Source: Levilactobacillus brevis ATCC 14869 = DSM 20054
Lineage (GTDB): Bacteria > Bacillota > Bacilli > Lactobacillales > Lactobacillaceae
Direction: 5' to 3'
Assembly (NCBI RefSeq): GCF_001433855.1
Contig: NZ_AZCP01000007.1
Coordinates: forward strand, 71,121 to 118,231
DNA length: 47,111 nt
Each line of letters begins with the position of its first letter. Within the stretch, counting starts at the first letter, position 1. The notes below the pieces were generated by a model. It was not told the origin of the DNA. It saw only the letters and a list, made by a program, of their open reading frames with translations, and made no database searches. The translations under genes and the position numbers were made by a program. Positions 1 to 7,986 of this stretch are shown in pieces.

Positions 1-1477
1 CCAAACTGATAACAAGGTCATTAAGACGGAAACCTTACAAGGGGCGTACGGGACAACGGATGCGTATCGGACGGCTGATACGATTGCCGCGTATGAGAAT
101 GCGGGCTACGACCTGGTCAGTGATGGTTATCCAACAGCCGGGGTAGTCTATGACCAGGACGGAATTGTTCAAGCATATACGGTAACTTTGAAGCATAAAT
201 TGATCACGGTCACCCCGGACAATCCCGGAGTGGCGGGTGATCCAATCAACCCAGATAATCCGGATGGACCGAAGTACCCAAACGGAACGGCAGCAAAAGA
301 TTTATCCAAAAAAGTTAGTCGAACCATTAGGTATCAATTTGAGAATGGCGAGTTAGCTGGTATGGATAATGTTCAGACAGTCTCCTTTAGTCGTAATGTA
401 ACTATTGACGTCGTAGCCGGCACGAAAGTCTATACGGATTGGTTGAATGATAGTAGTTTAACCGGAAGCTATAAAGCGGTCGATTCACCGATGATTGCGG
501 GCTATACGGCCGATAAACCGAGGGTCGGTAATACGTCAGTGTTGGGAACTGATCAAGATAACGATATCGTTGTGACGTACACGGCTAATTCAAAAGAAGC
601 CACGGTGACGTACGTTGATGCCACCACGGGTACCGTTCTTACTACGGTGAGCTTGACCGGTAGTCCTGATACACCGTCCGATTATCGCACGGCTACGACG
701 ATTGCGGCTTACGTTAAACAAGGCTACGAATTAGTGAGTGATGACTACCCAACTTCAGGGGCGCCGTTTAGTGAGGGTGGTGTTAACTACACCGTTCGTC
801 TGGCCCACGCAACTGACACGACGCCAGAGACTAAGACAATTACCCAAACGGTTCATTATCAAGCTAACAATGGCACACCACTGCATACGGATACGATAAG
901 CACAATTACTTTTACCCGGACTAAAGTGGTTGATCACGTGACGGGGGCCGTTGCTTATAGTGGTTGGTCAACGAGTAAAGATGACAACACCTTCGTCAGC
1001 GTACCAGCGATAGCTATCGCTGGCTATCATCCGTCCGTCACTGGGACGCAGGCCGTAACAGTCACGCCAGATAGCGCTGATGATGTCCAAACGATTAATT
1101 ATGTTGCCGACACGGTTACCATTAAGACGCCTGATCAGCCGGTAAAGGCTAAAAAGTCACAGAAGAAGCAAAAGAAAGTCGTTCAGGTAAAACAACTGAA
1201 AAAGATTAAGCAACCAGTTCAGATGGCCGGTGCGACTGCCGCGGCACTTGAATTAGGAAAGACGACTAGGCCTATAAAGCAAGCTGAAAAAAACAAGCAA
1301 GCTGTAGAAAATAAGCAAGTGACAACGCGTGAGCAGGCTACGGCACAGAAGCGAGCGACTTTGCCACAAACGAATGATAACCGACAAGCGAGTGTTACAG
1401 CCGAAATTCTTGGGCTAATTGTAGCGGTTCTACTAGCGGGACTAAGCACAATGCTTAAAAGACGTCATGAAGGCTGA
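1..1477 (+). CDS. MucBP/Mub-repeat LPxTG surface adhesin (3' part, start outside window)
   Basis: The reading frame is open from base 2 to the stop at 1475-1477, so the true start lies upstream and only the C-terminal ~491 residues are visible. Two MucBP-like repeats end in YDLVSDGYPTAG and YELVSDDYPTSG. They alternate with two Mub_B2-like blocks (RTIRYQFENG..., QTVHYQANNG...). A Lys/Gln-rich wall-spanning stretch follows, then the sorting signal: LPQTN, a hydrophobic helix (AEILGLIVAVLLAGL) and a KRRHEG tail. Proteins of this family bind mucus glycans or epithelium and are covalently linked to peptidoglycan by sortase. The class A sortase at 3643-4356 is a likely partner. The TTG at 188 is in frame but sits inside a repeat and is not a credible start. 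Family assignment is firm; the binding target is inferred. Confidence 0.9.
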   Translation, partial: QTDNKVIKTETLQGAYGTTDAYRTADTIAAYENAGYDLVSDGYPTAGVVYDQDGIVQAYTVTLKHKLITVTPDNPGVAGDPINPDNPDGPKYPNGTAAKDLSKKVSRTIRYQFENGELAGMDNVQTVSFSRNVTIDVVAGTKVYTDWLNDSSLTGSYKAVDSPMIAGYTADKPRVGNTSVLGTDQDNDIVVTYTANSKEATVTYVDATTGTVLTTVSLTGSPDTPSDYRTATTIAAYVKQGYELVSDDYPTSGAPFSEGGVNYTVRLAHATDTTPETKTITQTVHYQANNGTPLHTDTISTITFTRTKVVDHVTGAVAYSGWSTSKDDNTFVSVPAIAIAGYHPSVTGTQAVTVTPDSADDVQTINYVADTVTIKTPDQPVKAKKSQKKQKKVVQVKQLKKIKQPVQMAGATAAALELGKTTRPIKQAEKNKQAVENKQVTTREQATAQKRATLPQTNDNRQASVTAEILGLIVAVLLAGLSTMLKRRHEG

Positions 1478-1820
1478 TAGGTGTCGATTTGTTACATGGA
1501 TTATGGCGCAATTAGGTTACGGTTGTTTTACATCAGAATCTAGCACAATGCTAGATTCTTTTTTATCAGTTTAATTAGCTTTAAGCTCAAACTGGTAACG
1601 TTAGAGAATCGCTAAACGAGTTTGATTAATAACCTTTCTAACCGCAATTTGGTAGGCAAAAATTAAATTTTGCGATGATTTTCGCGCTTTTTTTGGATGT
1701 TTATATTACAATTTCGGCGAAATAGTGGGAAACGGTTGTCTTTTAGTGCGGGATTATTTATTATTGTATTTGACTGTATGGAATTATATGGAAGTAAATT
1801 TAAGTGAGGAACACATCACA
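1478..1820. other. Intergenic region between adhesin and murA
   Basis: This 343-bp gap holds the adhesin terminator (1535-1564). An AT-rich stretch follows with a weak inverted repeat (GCAAAA/TTTTGC near 1654-1671) and a T-run near 1688-1694. The murA promoter should lie in the AT-rich DNA at about 1690-1800, but I cannot pick one hexamer pair with confidence. No coding signal was seen. Confidence 0.5.
1535..1564 (+). terminator. Rho-independent terminator of the adhesin gene
   Basis: A perfect 11-bp stem (AGAATCTAGCA / TGCTAGATTCT) with a CAA loop is followed by a six-T run. It lies 58 bp after the stop codon. Confidence 0.85.
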
Positions 1821-3107
1821 ATGAAGAAAATGATTATTCATGGCGGCCAACGGCTCACTGGTGAAGTGACGATTGGCGGCGCGAAAAACAGCACAGTAGC
1901 GTTAATTCCGGCAGCGATTTTGGCTGATACACCGGTGCGTTTTGATATGGTACCGGATATTCTTGATGTCCACAATTTGATGTTAATTTTGAAATCAATG
2001 AACGTACATTCTACGTTTGAAGACGGGGTCTTAACCATTGACCCCACTGAGATTGTTGAAGCGCCACTCCCAAGTAAAGCAATTAAGAGCTTGCGCGCGT
2101 CGTATTATTTTATGGGGTCCTTGTTGGGGCGGTTCCAACGGGCCACGCTGAGCTTTCCTGGTGGAGACAATATTGGGCCACGGCCGATTGATCAACACAT
2201 CAAGGCGTTTAAGGCGCTGGGAGCAAGTGTTACTGAACATGATGGCACAGTGAAGATTACTACGGGTCCGGAAGGCTTACATGGCGCGCGGATCTTCTTA
2301 GATATGGTGTCCGTGGGGGCTACGATTAATGCCATTTTGGCTGCCGTTAAAGCGGTGGGCACTACGGTGATTGAAAATGCGGCCAAGGAACCAGAAATCA
2401 TTGATATTGCCACGTTCCTTAATAACATGGGCGCGCACGTCCGTGGGGCTGGTACCGATGTTATTCGAATTGAGGGTGTGCCAACGCTACGGGCGATGAA
2501 CACCCACACGATCATTCCTGACCGCATTGAAGCGGGAACGTATTTGTCGATGGCGGCAGCCATGGGTGATGGGATTGTTGTGAAGAATGTGATTCCGGAA
2601 CATTTGGAATCTTTCACGGCTAAGCTTATTGAGATGGGTGTGCCACTAGAGATTAGTGAAGATAGCATCTATGTTCCCCGGGTGACAGAACTCACGCCAA
2701 TTCAAGTGAAGACAATGCCATTTCCTGGTTTTGCGACCGACTTACAACAGCCCTTGACGCCACTCTTGTTCCGGGCAGCTGGTAGCAGTGTCATCATTGA
2801 TACGATCTACCCCAAGCGCATCAAGCACATTGCCGAATTGCGGAAGATGGGGGCTAACATCCGATCTGAAGATGGGATGATTGTGGTTGACCCGAGTGAT
2901 GACTTAATTGGCGGCCATGTGCAGGCGGGCGAGATTCGCGCCGGGGCCTCCTTAGTGATTGCTGGACTGATGGCAACGGGCGATACGGAGATTGATCAAG
3001 CCGATAATATCTTACGGGGGTATGACCGGATCGTGGCTAAATTAACAGCTTTGAATGCGAACGTTGAGATCGTGGAGGATAGTTTAGTTGAAAATGGTCG
3101 CGATTAG
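1821..3107 (+). CDS. murA: UDP-N-acetylglucosamine 1-carboxyvinyltransferase, Asp-type active site
   Basis: This 428-residue EPSP-synthase-fold enzyme transfers enolpyruvate from PEP to UDP-GlcNAc, the first committed step of peptidoglycan synthesis in the cytoplasm. The start at 1821 (MKKMIIHGG) is chosen over the upstream in-frame ATG at 1725 because GTGAGGA lies about 10 bp upstream and homologues begin here. The N-terminal GGAKNS motif and the [10 protein letters not shown] block are present. The active-site loop reads [11 protein letters not shown]: the residue that is Cys115 in E. coli MurA is Asp116 here (codon 2166-2168). Asp at this position is known in M. tuberculosis and Chlamydia MurA and removes the residue alkylated by fosfomycin. 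Gram-positives often carry two murA copies; which one this is cannot be told from the window. Confidence 0.95.
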   Translation: MKKMIIHGGQRLTGEVTIGGAKNSTVALIPAAILADTPVRFDMVPDILDVHNLMLILKSMNVHSTFEDGVLTIDPTEIVEAPLPSKAIKSLRASYYFMGSLLGRFQRATLSFPGGDNIGPRPIDQHIKAFKALGASVTEHDGTVKITTGPEGLHGARIFLDMVSVGATINAILAAVKAVGTTVIENAAKEPEIIDIATFLNNMGAHVRGAGTDVIRIEGVPTLRAMNTHTIIPDRIEAGTYLSMAAAMGDGIVVKNVIPEHLESFTAKLIEMGVPLEISEDSIYVPRVTELTPIQVKTMPFPGFATDLQQPLTPLLFRAAGSSVIIDTIYPKRIKHIAELRKMGANIRSEDGMIVVDPSDDLIGGHVQAGEIRAGASLVIAGLMATGDTEIDQADNILRGYDRIVAKLTALNANVEIVEDSLVENGRD

Positions 3108-3110
3108 CCA

Positions 3111-3139
3111 TTGATGGCTGGCGTAATCCATGGTATAAT
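3111..3139 (+). promoter_or_regulatory. rpmE2 promoter
   Basis: TTGATG (3111-3116), a 17-bp spacer and TATAAT (3134-3139) form the promoter, with an extended -10 TG dinucleotide (TGGTATAAT). The 22 bp ending in this -10 recur exactly upstream of murF (22098-22119). Confidence 0.8.
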
Positions 3140-3206
3140 TCAACGGTTGACGATTAATCAATCTCTGGTTCAGTCAATGAATCAGGGCAAAGGAGCGTAA
3201 TACATT
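3140..3206 (+). promoter_or_regulatory. rpmE2 leader with hairpin before the RBS (possible L31 leader)
   Basis: The ~67-nt leader carries a hairpin, CTGGTTCA (3165-3172) / TGAATCAG (3178-3185), with one G-U pair, ending a few bases before the AAGGAG Shine-Dalgarno. Autoregulatory L31 leaders are known in Firmicutes. Whether this one fits that model was not tested, so the functional assignment is inference. Confidence 0.4.
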
Positions 3207-3458
3207 ATGAAGCAAGGAATTCATCCAGATTACCGCGAAGTTGTGTTCCAAGACTCAAGTACTGGTTTCCAGTTCTTGTCTGGTTCAACGGCAACTTCTG
3301 ACGAAACGGTTGAATGGGAAGATGGCAACACTTACCCATTGATCCGTGTCGAAATTACTTCTGATTCCCACCCATTCTACACAGGTAAGCAAAAGTTTAC
3401 CCAAGCCGATGGTGCTGTGGACCGTTTCAACAAGAAGTACGGTTTATCCAACGACTAA
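3207..3458 (+). CDS. rpmE2: 50S ribosomal protein L31 type B
   Basis: This 83-residue protein starts [16 protein letters not shown], the hallmark of bL31. It lacks the CxxC zinc ribbon of the A type, so it is the zinc-independent form (RpmE2/YtiA class). It has the typical insertion [20 protein letters not shown] and the C-terminal [18 protein letters not shown]31 bridges the 30S head and the 50S central protuberance. The gene is monocistronic, with its own promoter at 3111-3139 and a terminator at 3483-3514. The RBS AAGGAG is well placed. Confidence 0.97.
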   Translation: MKQGIHPDYREVVFQDSSTGFQFLSGSTATSDETVEWEDGNTYPLIRVEITSDSHPFYTGKQKFTQADGAVDRFNKKYGLSND

Positions 3459-3482
3459 TTATAAAGTTTATGATTTGTCTGG

Positions 3483-3514
3483 CCGGTGGGCAGCTTAGCT
3501 GTCACCGGTTTTTT
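3483..3514 (+). terminator. Terminator of rpmE2
   Basis: CCGGTG (3483-3488) pairs with CACCGG (3503-3508), with inner pairing of GCAGC and GCTGT around TTA. A six-T run follows. Confidence 0.85.
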
Positions 3515-3642
3515 GTTTGGCCTGGTTTGGCTGTTGGATAGCCTATCTGGTGGATTGAAGCGCCGGGCTTTGTTTTTAATCGTAAATGGCGTAAAATTCA
3601 GAACCGAAGAGATTATGAAATTGGGGATTGGAGTAAAGTAAA

Positions 3643-4356
3643 ATGGCAGAGAAAAAACAAACACCCAAGAAGCACCGCTGGCGGTGGCTATGGACCGTTT
3701 TGTTTATCTTCTTATTAGCAATCTCGTTGGCCTTAATCTTCAACGAGCAGATTAAAAATTGGTTGATCTCTTCCTATCAACCACGGATTTCACGTAAATC
3801 GGTTCAAAGTAATCAAAAGAAGAAAGCGTCATATGACTTTAGTAAGGTAAAATCGTTGGATTTCTCAACGGTGGCCAATGCCCGCTGGAATACAGCGGAT
3901 ATTCATGTCGTTGGTGAGATTTTGATGCCCCAGTCCAAGGTTCATTTGCCAATCGCTAAGGGGATTAGCAATGAGGTCTTGGCTCTGACCGCGGGAACCA
4001 TGCGACCGGACCAGAAGATGGGGGAAGGTAACTATCCGTTAGCTGGGCACCATATGGCCTCACAGACGATTTTATTCAGTCCCCTGTACTGGAAGACTCG
4101 GGTTGGACAAAAGATTTATCTGACGGATGCTAAGCGTGTCTATGAGTATCAGGTGAGCGTGCGGAAGTTCATTCCGGCAACGGACGTGCAGGTTATCGCA
4201 CAAACCAAGCAAAAACTGGTCACCTTAATTACGTGTGATGCTACCGGTGCAAACCGCTTGATGATTCGGGGGAAATATGTGAAGCAGATGGCCTATAAGG
4301 ACGCACCAACGTCTGTTCAAAAAGGGTTCCATGGTAGCTTTAACAACCGAAGTTAA
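3643..4356 (+). CDS. srtA: Class A sortase
   Basis: This is a 237-residue membrane-anchored transpeptidase: a basic N-terminus, then a signal-anchor helix (WLWTVLFIFLLAISLALIF, residues ~15-33), then an extracytoplasmic sortase beta barrel. Catalytic residues are visible: H136 in LAGHHM, C198 in TLITCDA and R205 in GANRLMIRG. The TLxTC motif and a single N-terminal anchor place it in class A, the housekeeping type that cleaves LPxTG-like signals and joins the protein to lipid II. The RBS GGAG lies 9 bp before the ATG. Its flanks, a wall adhesin and a WxL cluster containing a sortase-like substrate, fit a surface-display role. In lactobacilli this family commonly handles LPQTx motifs, as in the adhesin at 1-1477. 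Confidence 0.95.
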   Translation: MAEKKQTPKKHRWRWLWTVLFIFLLAISLALIFNEQIKNWLISSYQPRISRKSVQSNQKKKASYDFSKVKSLDFSTVANARWNTADIHVVGEILMPQSKVHLPIAKGISNEVLALTAGTMRPDQKMGEGNYPLAGHHMASQTILFSPLYWKTRVGQKIYLTDAKRVYEYQVSVRKFIPATDVQVIAQTKQKLVTLITCDATGANRLMIRGKYVKQMAYKDAPTSVQKGFHGSFNNRS

Positions 4357-4368
4357 AACTGATAAGTA

Positions 4369-4408
4369 TGAGGTAATTACCGCAATGACGGCGATTGCCT
4401 CATTTTTT
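4369..4408 (+). terminator. Terminator of srtA
   Basis: A long hairpin TGAGGTAAT (4369-4377) / ATTGCCTCA (4394-4402) with inner CCG/CGG pairing is followed by TTTTTT. It separates the housekeeping block from the WxL cluster. Confidence 0.8.
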
Positions 4409-4798
4409 ATGCTGTAAATAAGGATATAGGACGATTGAAAGCGCATACTGTGTTGCTTTTTTTAATCAGTTTTGGTATAAGGTATAAACGACGCGGTACA
4501 TCTTTAATTTGTGTCCACATTTTGCTGAACGGCTAAAAGTAAGGTCGGTTAGTAATCAAACGATAATCTTTGAAATGCTTATACGTAGGCGTTTTACGAA
4601 AATAAACAAGATAATTGTTTATGGTCCAATCATTTTTCAAAAAAATCTCTACCACAGAAGAATAATTGTGGACAAAAAATTAATACCATGATATTATAAG
4701 TGTGGATATTGAGAGGGCCATGATAAGCTTCTGATGACTAGCAGGAGCGGCCGACGGTGAAAGCAATAGAGTGTGTTTCTGGAAAAGGGGGAGCAACG
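4409..4798. other. AT-rich boundary region upstream of first WxL gene
   Basis: About 390 bp, clearly more AT-rich than its surroundings. It contains the promoter and operator at 4652-4697 and a ~100-nt leader. A 60-codon ORF at 4509-4691 overlaps the promoter, lacks an RBS and is not credible. Nothing else was recognised. Confidence 0.5.
4652..4697 (+). promoter_or_regulatory. WxL promoter A with overlapping inverted repeat
   Basis: CCAC (4652-4655), 12 bp, GTGG (4668-4671) form an inverted repeat whose right arm runs into the -35 TGGACA (4669-4674). A 17-bp spacer leads to TATTAT (4692-4697). The same layout recurs before the next WxL genes, which suggests a shared repressor or activator site. 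The protein that binds it is unknown. Confidence 0.7.
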
Positions 4799-5374
4799 AT
4801 GACCCACAAAATTTTAAAAATGTTGATGTTAACAGCTTTGTTGGCGGGCATTGGGACTAGCTCTCTGACTAATGCGCAGGCTGACTCAACCCAAAAGACC
4901 ACAGCTTCAGCAACATTGGTTTCGGGGGTTAATGGTGGGATCAAGTTAGACTCCGCCCCAGATGTTAGTTTTTCCGCGCAGTTAACCGGGAACGAGATCA
5001 AAGATTTAGCTGGCGCCCAAACGGATGATTTACAAGTAACCAATGCCGGCTCAGCAACTGGTTGGAACGTGAAAGTTGCTGCTTCGGCCATGACGGACGC
5101 TGATGGTCAGCCGTTAGCTGGTGCAACGTATGGATTCACAACTACGGCGGCTAAACCTTTGGATGAAAACAATAACTCTACAGCGACTGCCAACAACCTC
5201 AGCTTTGACGGTGCTGGTAGTGGCGAACAAATTGCCATGCAGGCTGCCCCAAAAGAGGGCTTGGGAATTTGGCAAGGTAACTATGCCAAACCACAAATGA
5301 CGGTGCCGGCTAACGCCATGGGTGGTGTGTACACGGCAACATTGACGTGGACGTTGGGTAACACGCCAGAATAG
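4799..5374 (+). CDS. Secreted WxL-domain surface protein
   Basis: A 191-residue exported protein: signal peptide (MTHKILKMLMLTALLAGIGT...NAQA, cleavage near residue 29), then a WxL domain with the first Trp motif in TGWNVKV and the second in LTWTLGNTPE at the C-terminus. WxL domains attach non-covalently to peptidoglycan and to DUF916 partner proteins, so the protein should sit on the outer wall. The start at 4799 is preferred because GGGGGAG is placed just before it; the longer frame from 4757 would bury the signal peptide. It is a single-gene unit with its own promoter. No clear terminator was seen after the stop. The ligand is unknown. Confidence 0.88.
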   Translation: MTHKILKMLMLTALLAGIGTSSLTNAQADSTQKTTASATLVSGVNGGIKLDSAPDVSFSAQLTGNEIKDLAGAQTDDLQVTNAGSATGWNVKVAASAMTDADGQPLAGATYGFTTTAAKPLDENNNSTATANNLSFDGAGSGEQIAMQAAPKEGLGIWQGNYAKPQMTVPANAMGGVYTATLTWTLGNTPE

Positions 5375-5692
5375 ACTAGTTGACTGTATGTGGTAGTTGA
5401 CGAGGGATTTTACAATAACTAAGGTGAACCGTGAGATGACGCTTTTATCAGCGCTGCTATCGAGTTTTGCCTTAGCTACTAGTGAATTTAACTTAAGCTA
5501 AATAAAGATTGATACCACAACTAATAAATAGTGGACAAATAGCACAAAGCGTGCTAATATGTAAATGAATCGTTGATAGGCACGAAAGATGAGCGGCTAA
5601 CAGATACGCTTTAGCCATCTATAATTACGTTCATTGAGGTGCTCGTAAGTTACTAGGGGATTACAAGCAAGGATATAAAGGAGATAATGATA
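5375..5692. other. Intergenic region with WxL promoter B and long leader
   Basis: 318 bp holding promoter B (5515-5560) and a ~130-nt leader before the RBS. Imperfect inverted repeats occur between 5420 and 5510 but lack a T-run, so no terminator is called. No coding signal. Confidence 0.5.
5515..5560 (+). promoter_or_regulatory. WxL promoter B with overlapping inverted repeat
   Basis: CCAC (5515-5518)-N12-GTGG (5531-5534), with -35 TGGACA (5532-5537), a 17-bp spacer and -10 TAATAT (5555-5560). The geometry is identical to sites A and C. Confidence 0.7.
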
Positions 5693-6316
5693 ATGACTAA
5701 GACGACTGTGAAATTTGCTGCGATTGCTGCTTTGGTTGCTGGATTAGGATTGGTTTCTGCTACTACCGCGAATGCGGCGACGTTTGGCACAGATGCTAAC
5801 AGTGGGAGCACGACAACTAAGACTACTTTGAAAGCCAGTGATACAACAACGGGGGATAATGGGGTTGTATTGAAATCTGCTCCAGACATCGACTTTGGAA
5901 CGATTCAATTGAATGGTGATGCGGTTACTAGCACTGCGGATAACACAAACGTAACTGATACGTTAACGGTGGTTAACGCCGGGCACAAAGATGGTTGGAA
6001 TGTTCAAGTGCAAAACGATGCCATGGTTAGTGGTTCAGATACCTTGACTGGTGCAACGATCACGTTGCCAACGGTTACACCAAGCAATGGTGTTGCTGGT
6101 GATACCAGTGTTGGTGCTACCACGAAGGTTGAACTGCCTGGTGCCGGCTCTCAAGGTGCTACTAATGTTATGACTGCGCCAGCTAAAGGCGGGGTCGGGA
6201 CTTGGAATGCTGATTACTCATCAACCAAGCCAACGTTATCTGTACCAGCTAACTCAGTTGAGGGTGCTTACACCTCTAACTTAACTTGGAGCTTGGTTGA
6301 TTCCGTAAAGGCATAA
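5693..6316 (+). CDS. Secreted WxL-domain surface protein
   Basis: A 207-residue WxL protein. Its signal peptide is MTKTTVKFAAIAALVAGLGL...TANA. A Ser/Thr-rich segment follows, then a conserved LKSAPDIDFG block, the first WxL motif DGWNVQV and the C-terminal LTWSL. Two in-frame ATGs lie 6 bp apart (ATGATAATG). The second (5693) is preferred because AAGGAG is 9 bp upstream of it and only 3 bp upstream of the first. It is paralogous to the genes at 6810 and 11470 in signal peptide, spacing and RBS sequence, pointing to tandem duplication. Predicted to bind the wall and assemble with the DUF916 protein at 12945-13988 (inference from the family). Confidence 0.9.
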   Translation: MTKTTVKFAAIAALVAGLGLVSATTANAATFGTDANSGSTTTKTTLKASDTTTGDNGVVLKSAPDIDFGTIQLNGDAVTSTADNTNVTDTLTVVNAGHKDGWNVQVQNDAMVSGSDTLTGATITLPTVTPSNGVAGDTSVGATTKVELPGAGSQGATNVMTAPAKGGVGTWNADYSSTKPTLSVPANSVEGAYTSNLTWSLVDSVKA

Positions 6317-6339
6317 GCGATATTAATTGAAATCTGTTA

Positions 6340-6368
6340 AAGCTTGGACGATTGTTCAGGCTTTTTTT
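6340..6368 (+). terminator. Terminator of WxL gene 5693-6316
   Basis: A 10-bp stem AAGCTTGGAC / GTTCAGGCTT (two G-U pairs) with a GATT loop is followed by a seven-T run. Confidence 0.85.
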
Positions 6369-6625
6369 ATTTTTAGTAAATACTGAAAACCAAAACTAAA
6401 TTGCGGTAATAAAGCTTGCTATTTAGCGAGTAGTTTAACGTGTCGTTTATAGTGTAGTTACATTATGCAATGATACATCGAGCCTGGCAATTAGCCATAT
6501 TACGGAGATGATTTCGCTACCAAAATCTATAGACAAGACCTATCCTATGGGGAATTGCTTGGCAGATTGGATACGGTGTGAAACGTATGAATGGGATTCC
6601 TGATTAATCGCAAATAATGTTGTTA

Positions 6626-6671
6626 CCACATAAGATTAATAGTGGACAAAAATATGATTATGCGTTATACT
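6626..6671 (+). promoter_or_regulatory. WxL promoter C with overlapping inverted repeat
   Basis: CCAC (6626-6629)-N12-GTGG (6642-6645), with -35 TGGACA (6643-6648), a 17-bp spacer and -10 TATACT (6666-6671). The 12-bp interior (ATAAGATTAATA) resembles the interior of site B. Confidence 0.75.
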
Positions 6672-6809
6672 GAATTCGAAGGTTAGGAATGAGTTAAGCA
6701 GCTCGATGAAGATAGCGAGAACAACTAGGGTATTCTCGAGCCAAGCACCTGAACTAGCCATAGTAGATAAGTTAAAGCCACTGAGGATATATTAAAGGGG
6801 ATAATGATA

Positions 6810-7442
6810 ATGAAAAAGACTTTAAGCATTATTGCGACGGTTGCTGCTTTTGCTGGTTTAGGTTTGGCTTCGGGAACAGTTGCTCACGCGGCTGTTGATT
6901 CAACTGGTACAGGGGCGACAACGGATGCTAACATTACGTTGAAGACCGGTGATACAACGCAAGGTGCCGGCGGGATTACGTTAACGGACGCACCAAGTTA
7001 CACGTTTAACGCCGCTACCTTGAATGGTGAAAAGCAAGCAACTAATACGACGGCTACGGGTAACTTAACAGTTAAGAACCCTGGGGTTGCTTCTGGTTGG
7101 AATGTTACAGTGGCTAATGATGCAATGACTGACGGTACACATACTTTGGATGGTGGTAGCTTGGTATTGACGTCTACCGGGGCTACAACGACTGATTCAA
7201 AGAATACAACTACGCCGGCTACACCGACAGCATCACAAACGGTGACCCTGGGAACAGGCGCTGACGGTACAGCTGCTCAATCCGTAATGACTGCTGCAGC
7301 AGAAAAAGGTTTAGGTATTTGGAACGCCAACTATACGAATGCGACTTTGAACATTCCATCTTCTGCGATTGCTGCAGATTCAACGACTGGTTCAGCTTAC
7401 AAGACGAACTTGACTTGGACGTTGGCTAACACACCAGCATAA
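6810..7442 (+). CDS. Secreted WxL-domain surface protein
   Basis: A 210-residue WxL protein with signal peptide MKKTLSIIATVAAFAGLGLA...VAHA, a conserved LTDAPSYTFN block, the first motif SGWNVTV and the C-terminal LTWTLANTPA. As in its upstream paralogue, two in-frame ATGs occur in ATGATAATG. The second (6810) is chosen because AAGGGG lies 9 bp away. It is a single-gene unit flanked by its own promoter C and a strong terminator. Internal Thr/Ala-rich low complexity (TTTPATPTAS) is typical of wall-exposed linkers. The ligand is unknown. Confidence 0.9.
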   Translation: MKKTLSIIATVAAFAGLGLASGTVAHAAVDSTGTGATTDANITLKTGDTTQGAGGITLTDAPSYTFNAATLNGEKQATNTTATGNLTVKNPGVASGWNVTVANDAMTDGTHTLDGGSLVLTSTGATTTDSKNTTTPATPTASQTVTLGTGADGTAAQSVMTAAAEKGLGIWNANYTNATLNIPSSAIAADSTTGSAYKTNLTWTLANTPA

Positions 7443-7466
7443 TCGACTCATTTAAATATTGAATTC

Positions 7467-7509
7467 AAAGGCATAGGCATTCTTAGTGAATGGTTTCTAT
7501 GCCTTTTTT
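7467..7509 (+). terminator. Terminator of WxL gene 6810-7442
   Basis: AAAGGCATAG / CTATGCCTTT stem with inner CATTC/GAATG pairing and a trailing T-run. Confidence 0.85.
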
Positions 7510-7754
7510 ATATGGCATGTAATTGGTTATAAGTTCCAGTATGGCTCACTTGCAGGAAGAAACTAAATTAATGATCTAAGTATAGTGGATGAATCATTTC
7601 GACTAATTACCTAATTAATCGTGGCATTATACTAACATGCTACGCATGCAGGGGTAGCTAAGCCAAAGATTAATCCGTCAATGGAATATATTGGAATAGT
7701 TAGATTGGCCAATTGGAAAAAGGGGTTACATTTAATCTGTTATAAATGTTTCTT

Positions 7755-7800
7755 GCACATATGATTAATGATGGACAAGAATTGACGTCGGTTGTATACT
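7755..7800 (+). promoter_or_regulatory. Lectin-WxL promoter D (degenerate operator copy)
   Basis: GCAC (7755-7758)-N12-ATGG (7771-7774), a one-mismatch-per-arm version of the CCAC-N12-GTGG site. -35 TGGACA (7772-7777), 17-bp spacer, -10 TATACT (7795-7800). Confidence 0.65.
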
Positions 7801-7986
7801 GAACGTAGAAGTTTGAACGGTATTATGTGATTGGTTAGGTAAGATGACTAGGGTTTGCTTAATCGGACGAGCAACAAGCTAAATGACATTAGGAATACTG
7901 GAAAGACTGTGATCTTCCAGTACTAAAAAGAACAATTACATAATAATGAAGATTTATGGTTTTCGGTAGTTGAGGAGGAATCACTC

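Larger units (their letters stand above)
6317..6809. other. Intergenic region: terminator, promoter C and leader
   Basis: 493 bp. Contents are the terminator at 6340-6368, about 250 bp of AT-rich DNA without recognisable genes, promoter C at 6626-6671 and a ~138-nt leader. The leader contains a possible hairpin between GCAGCTCGATG and CTCGAGCC (about 6699-6742). Confidence 0.5.
7443..7986. other. Intergenic region: terminator, promoter D and ~185-nt leader
   Basis: 544 bp. The terminator lies at 7467-7509. AT-rich DNA follows, with another ATTAATcGTGGCA-like sequence and a TATACT near 7615-7634 that may be a decayed copy of the promoter element. Promoter D is at 7755-7800. The long leader contains a perfect 8-bp hairpin, TACTGGAA (7896-7903) / TTCCAGTA (7915-7922). 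No gene was seen. Confidence 0.5.

Noticed and set aside
4509-4691. 60-codon plus-strand ORF upstream of the first WxL gene
   Set aside because: It overlaps the promoter/operator at 4652-4697, has no RBS and an atypical composition.
5400-5510. Imperfect inverted repeats after the first WxL gene as a terminator
   Set aside because: Pairing is poor and there is no U-tract.
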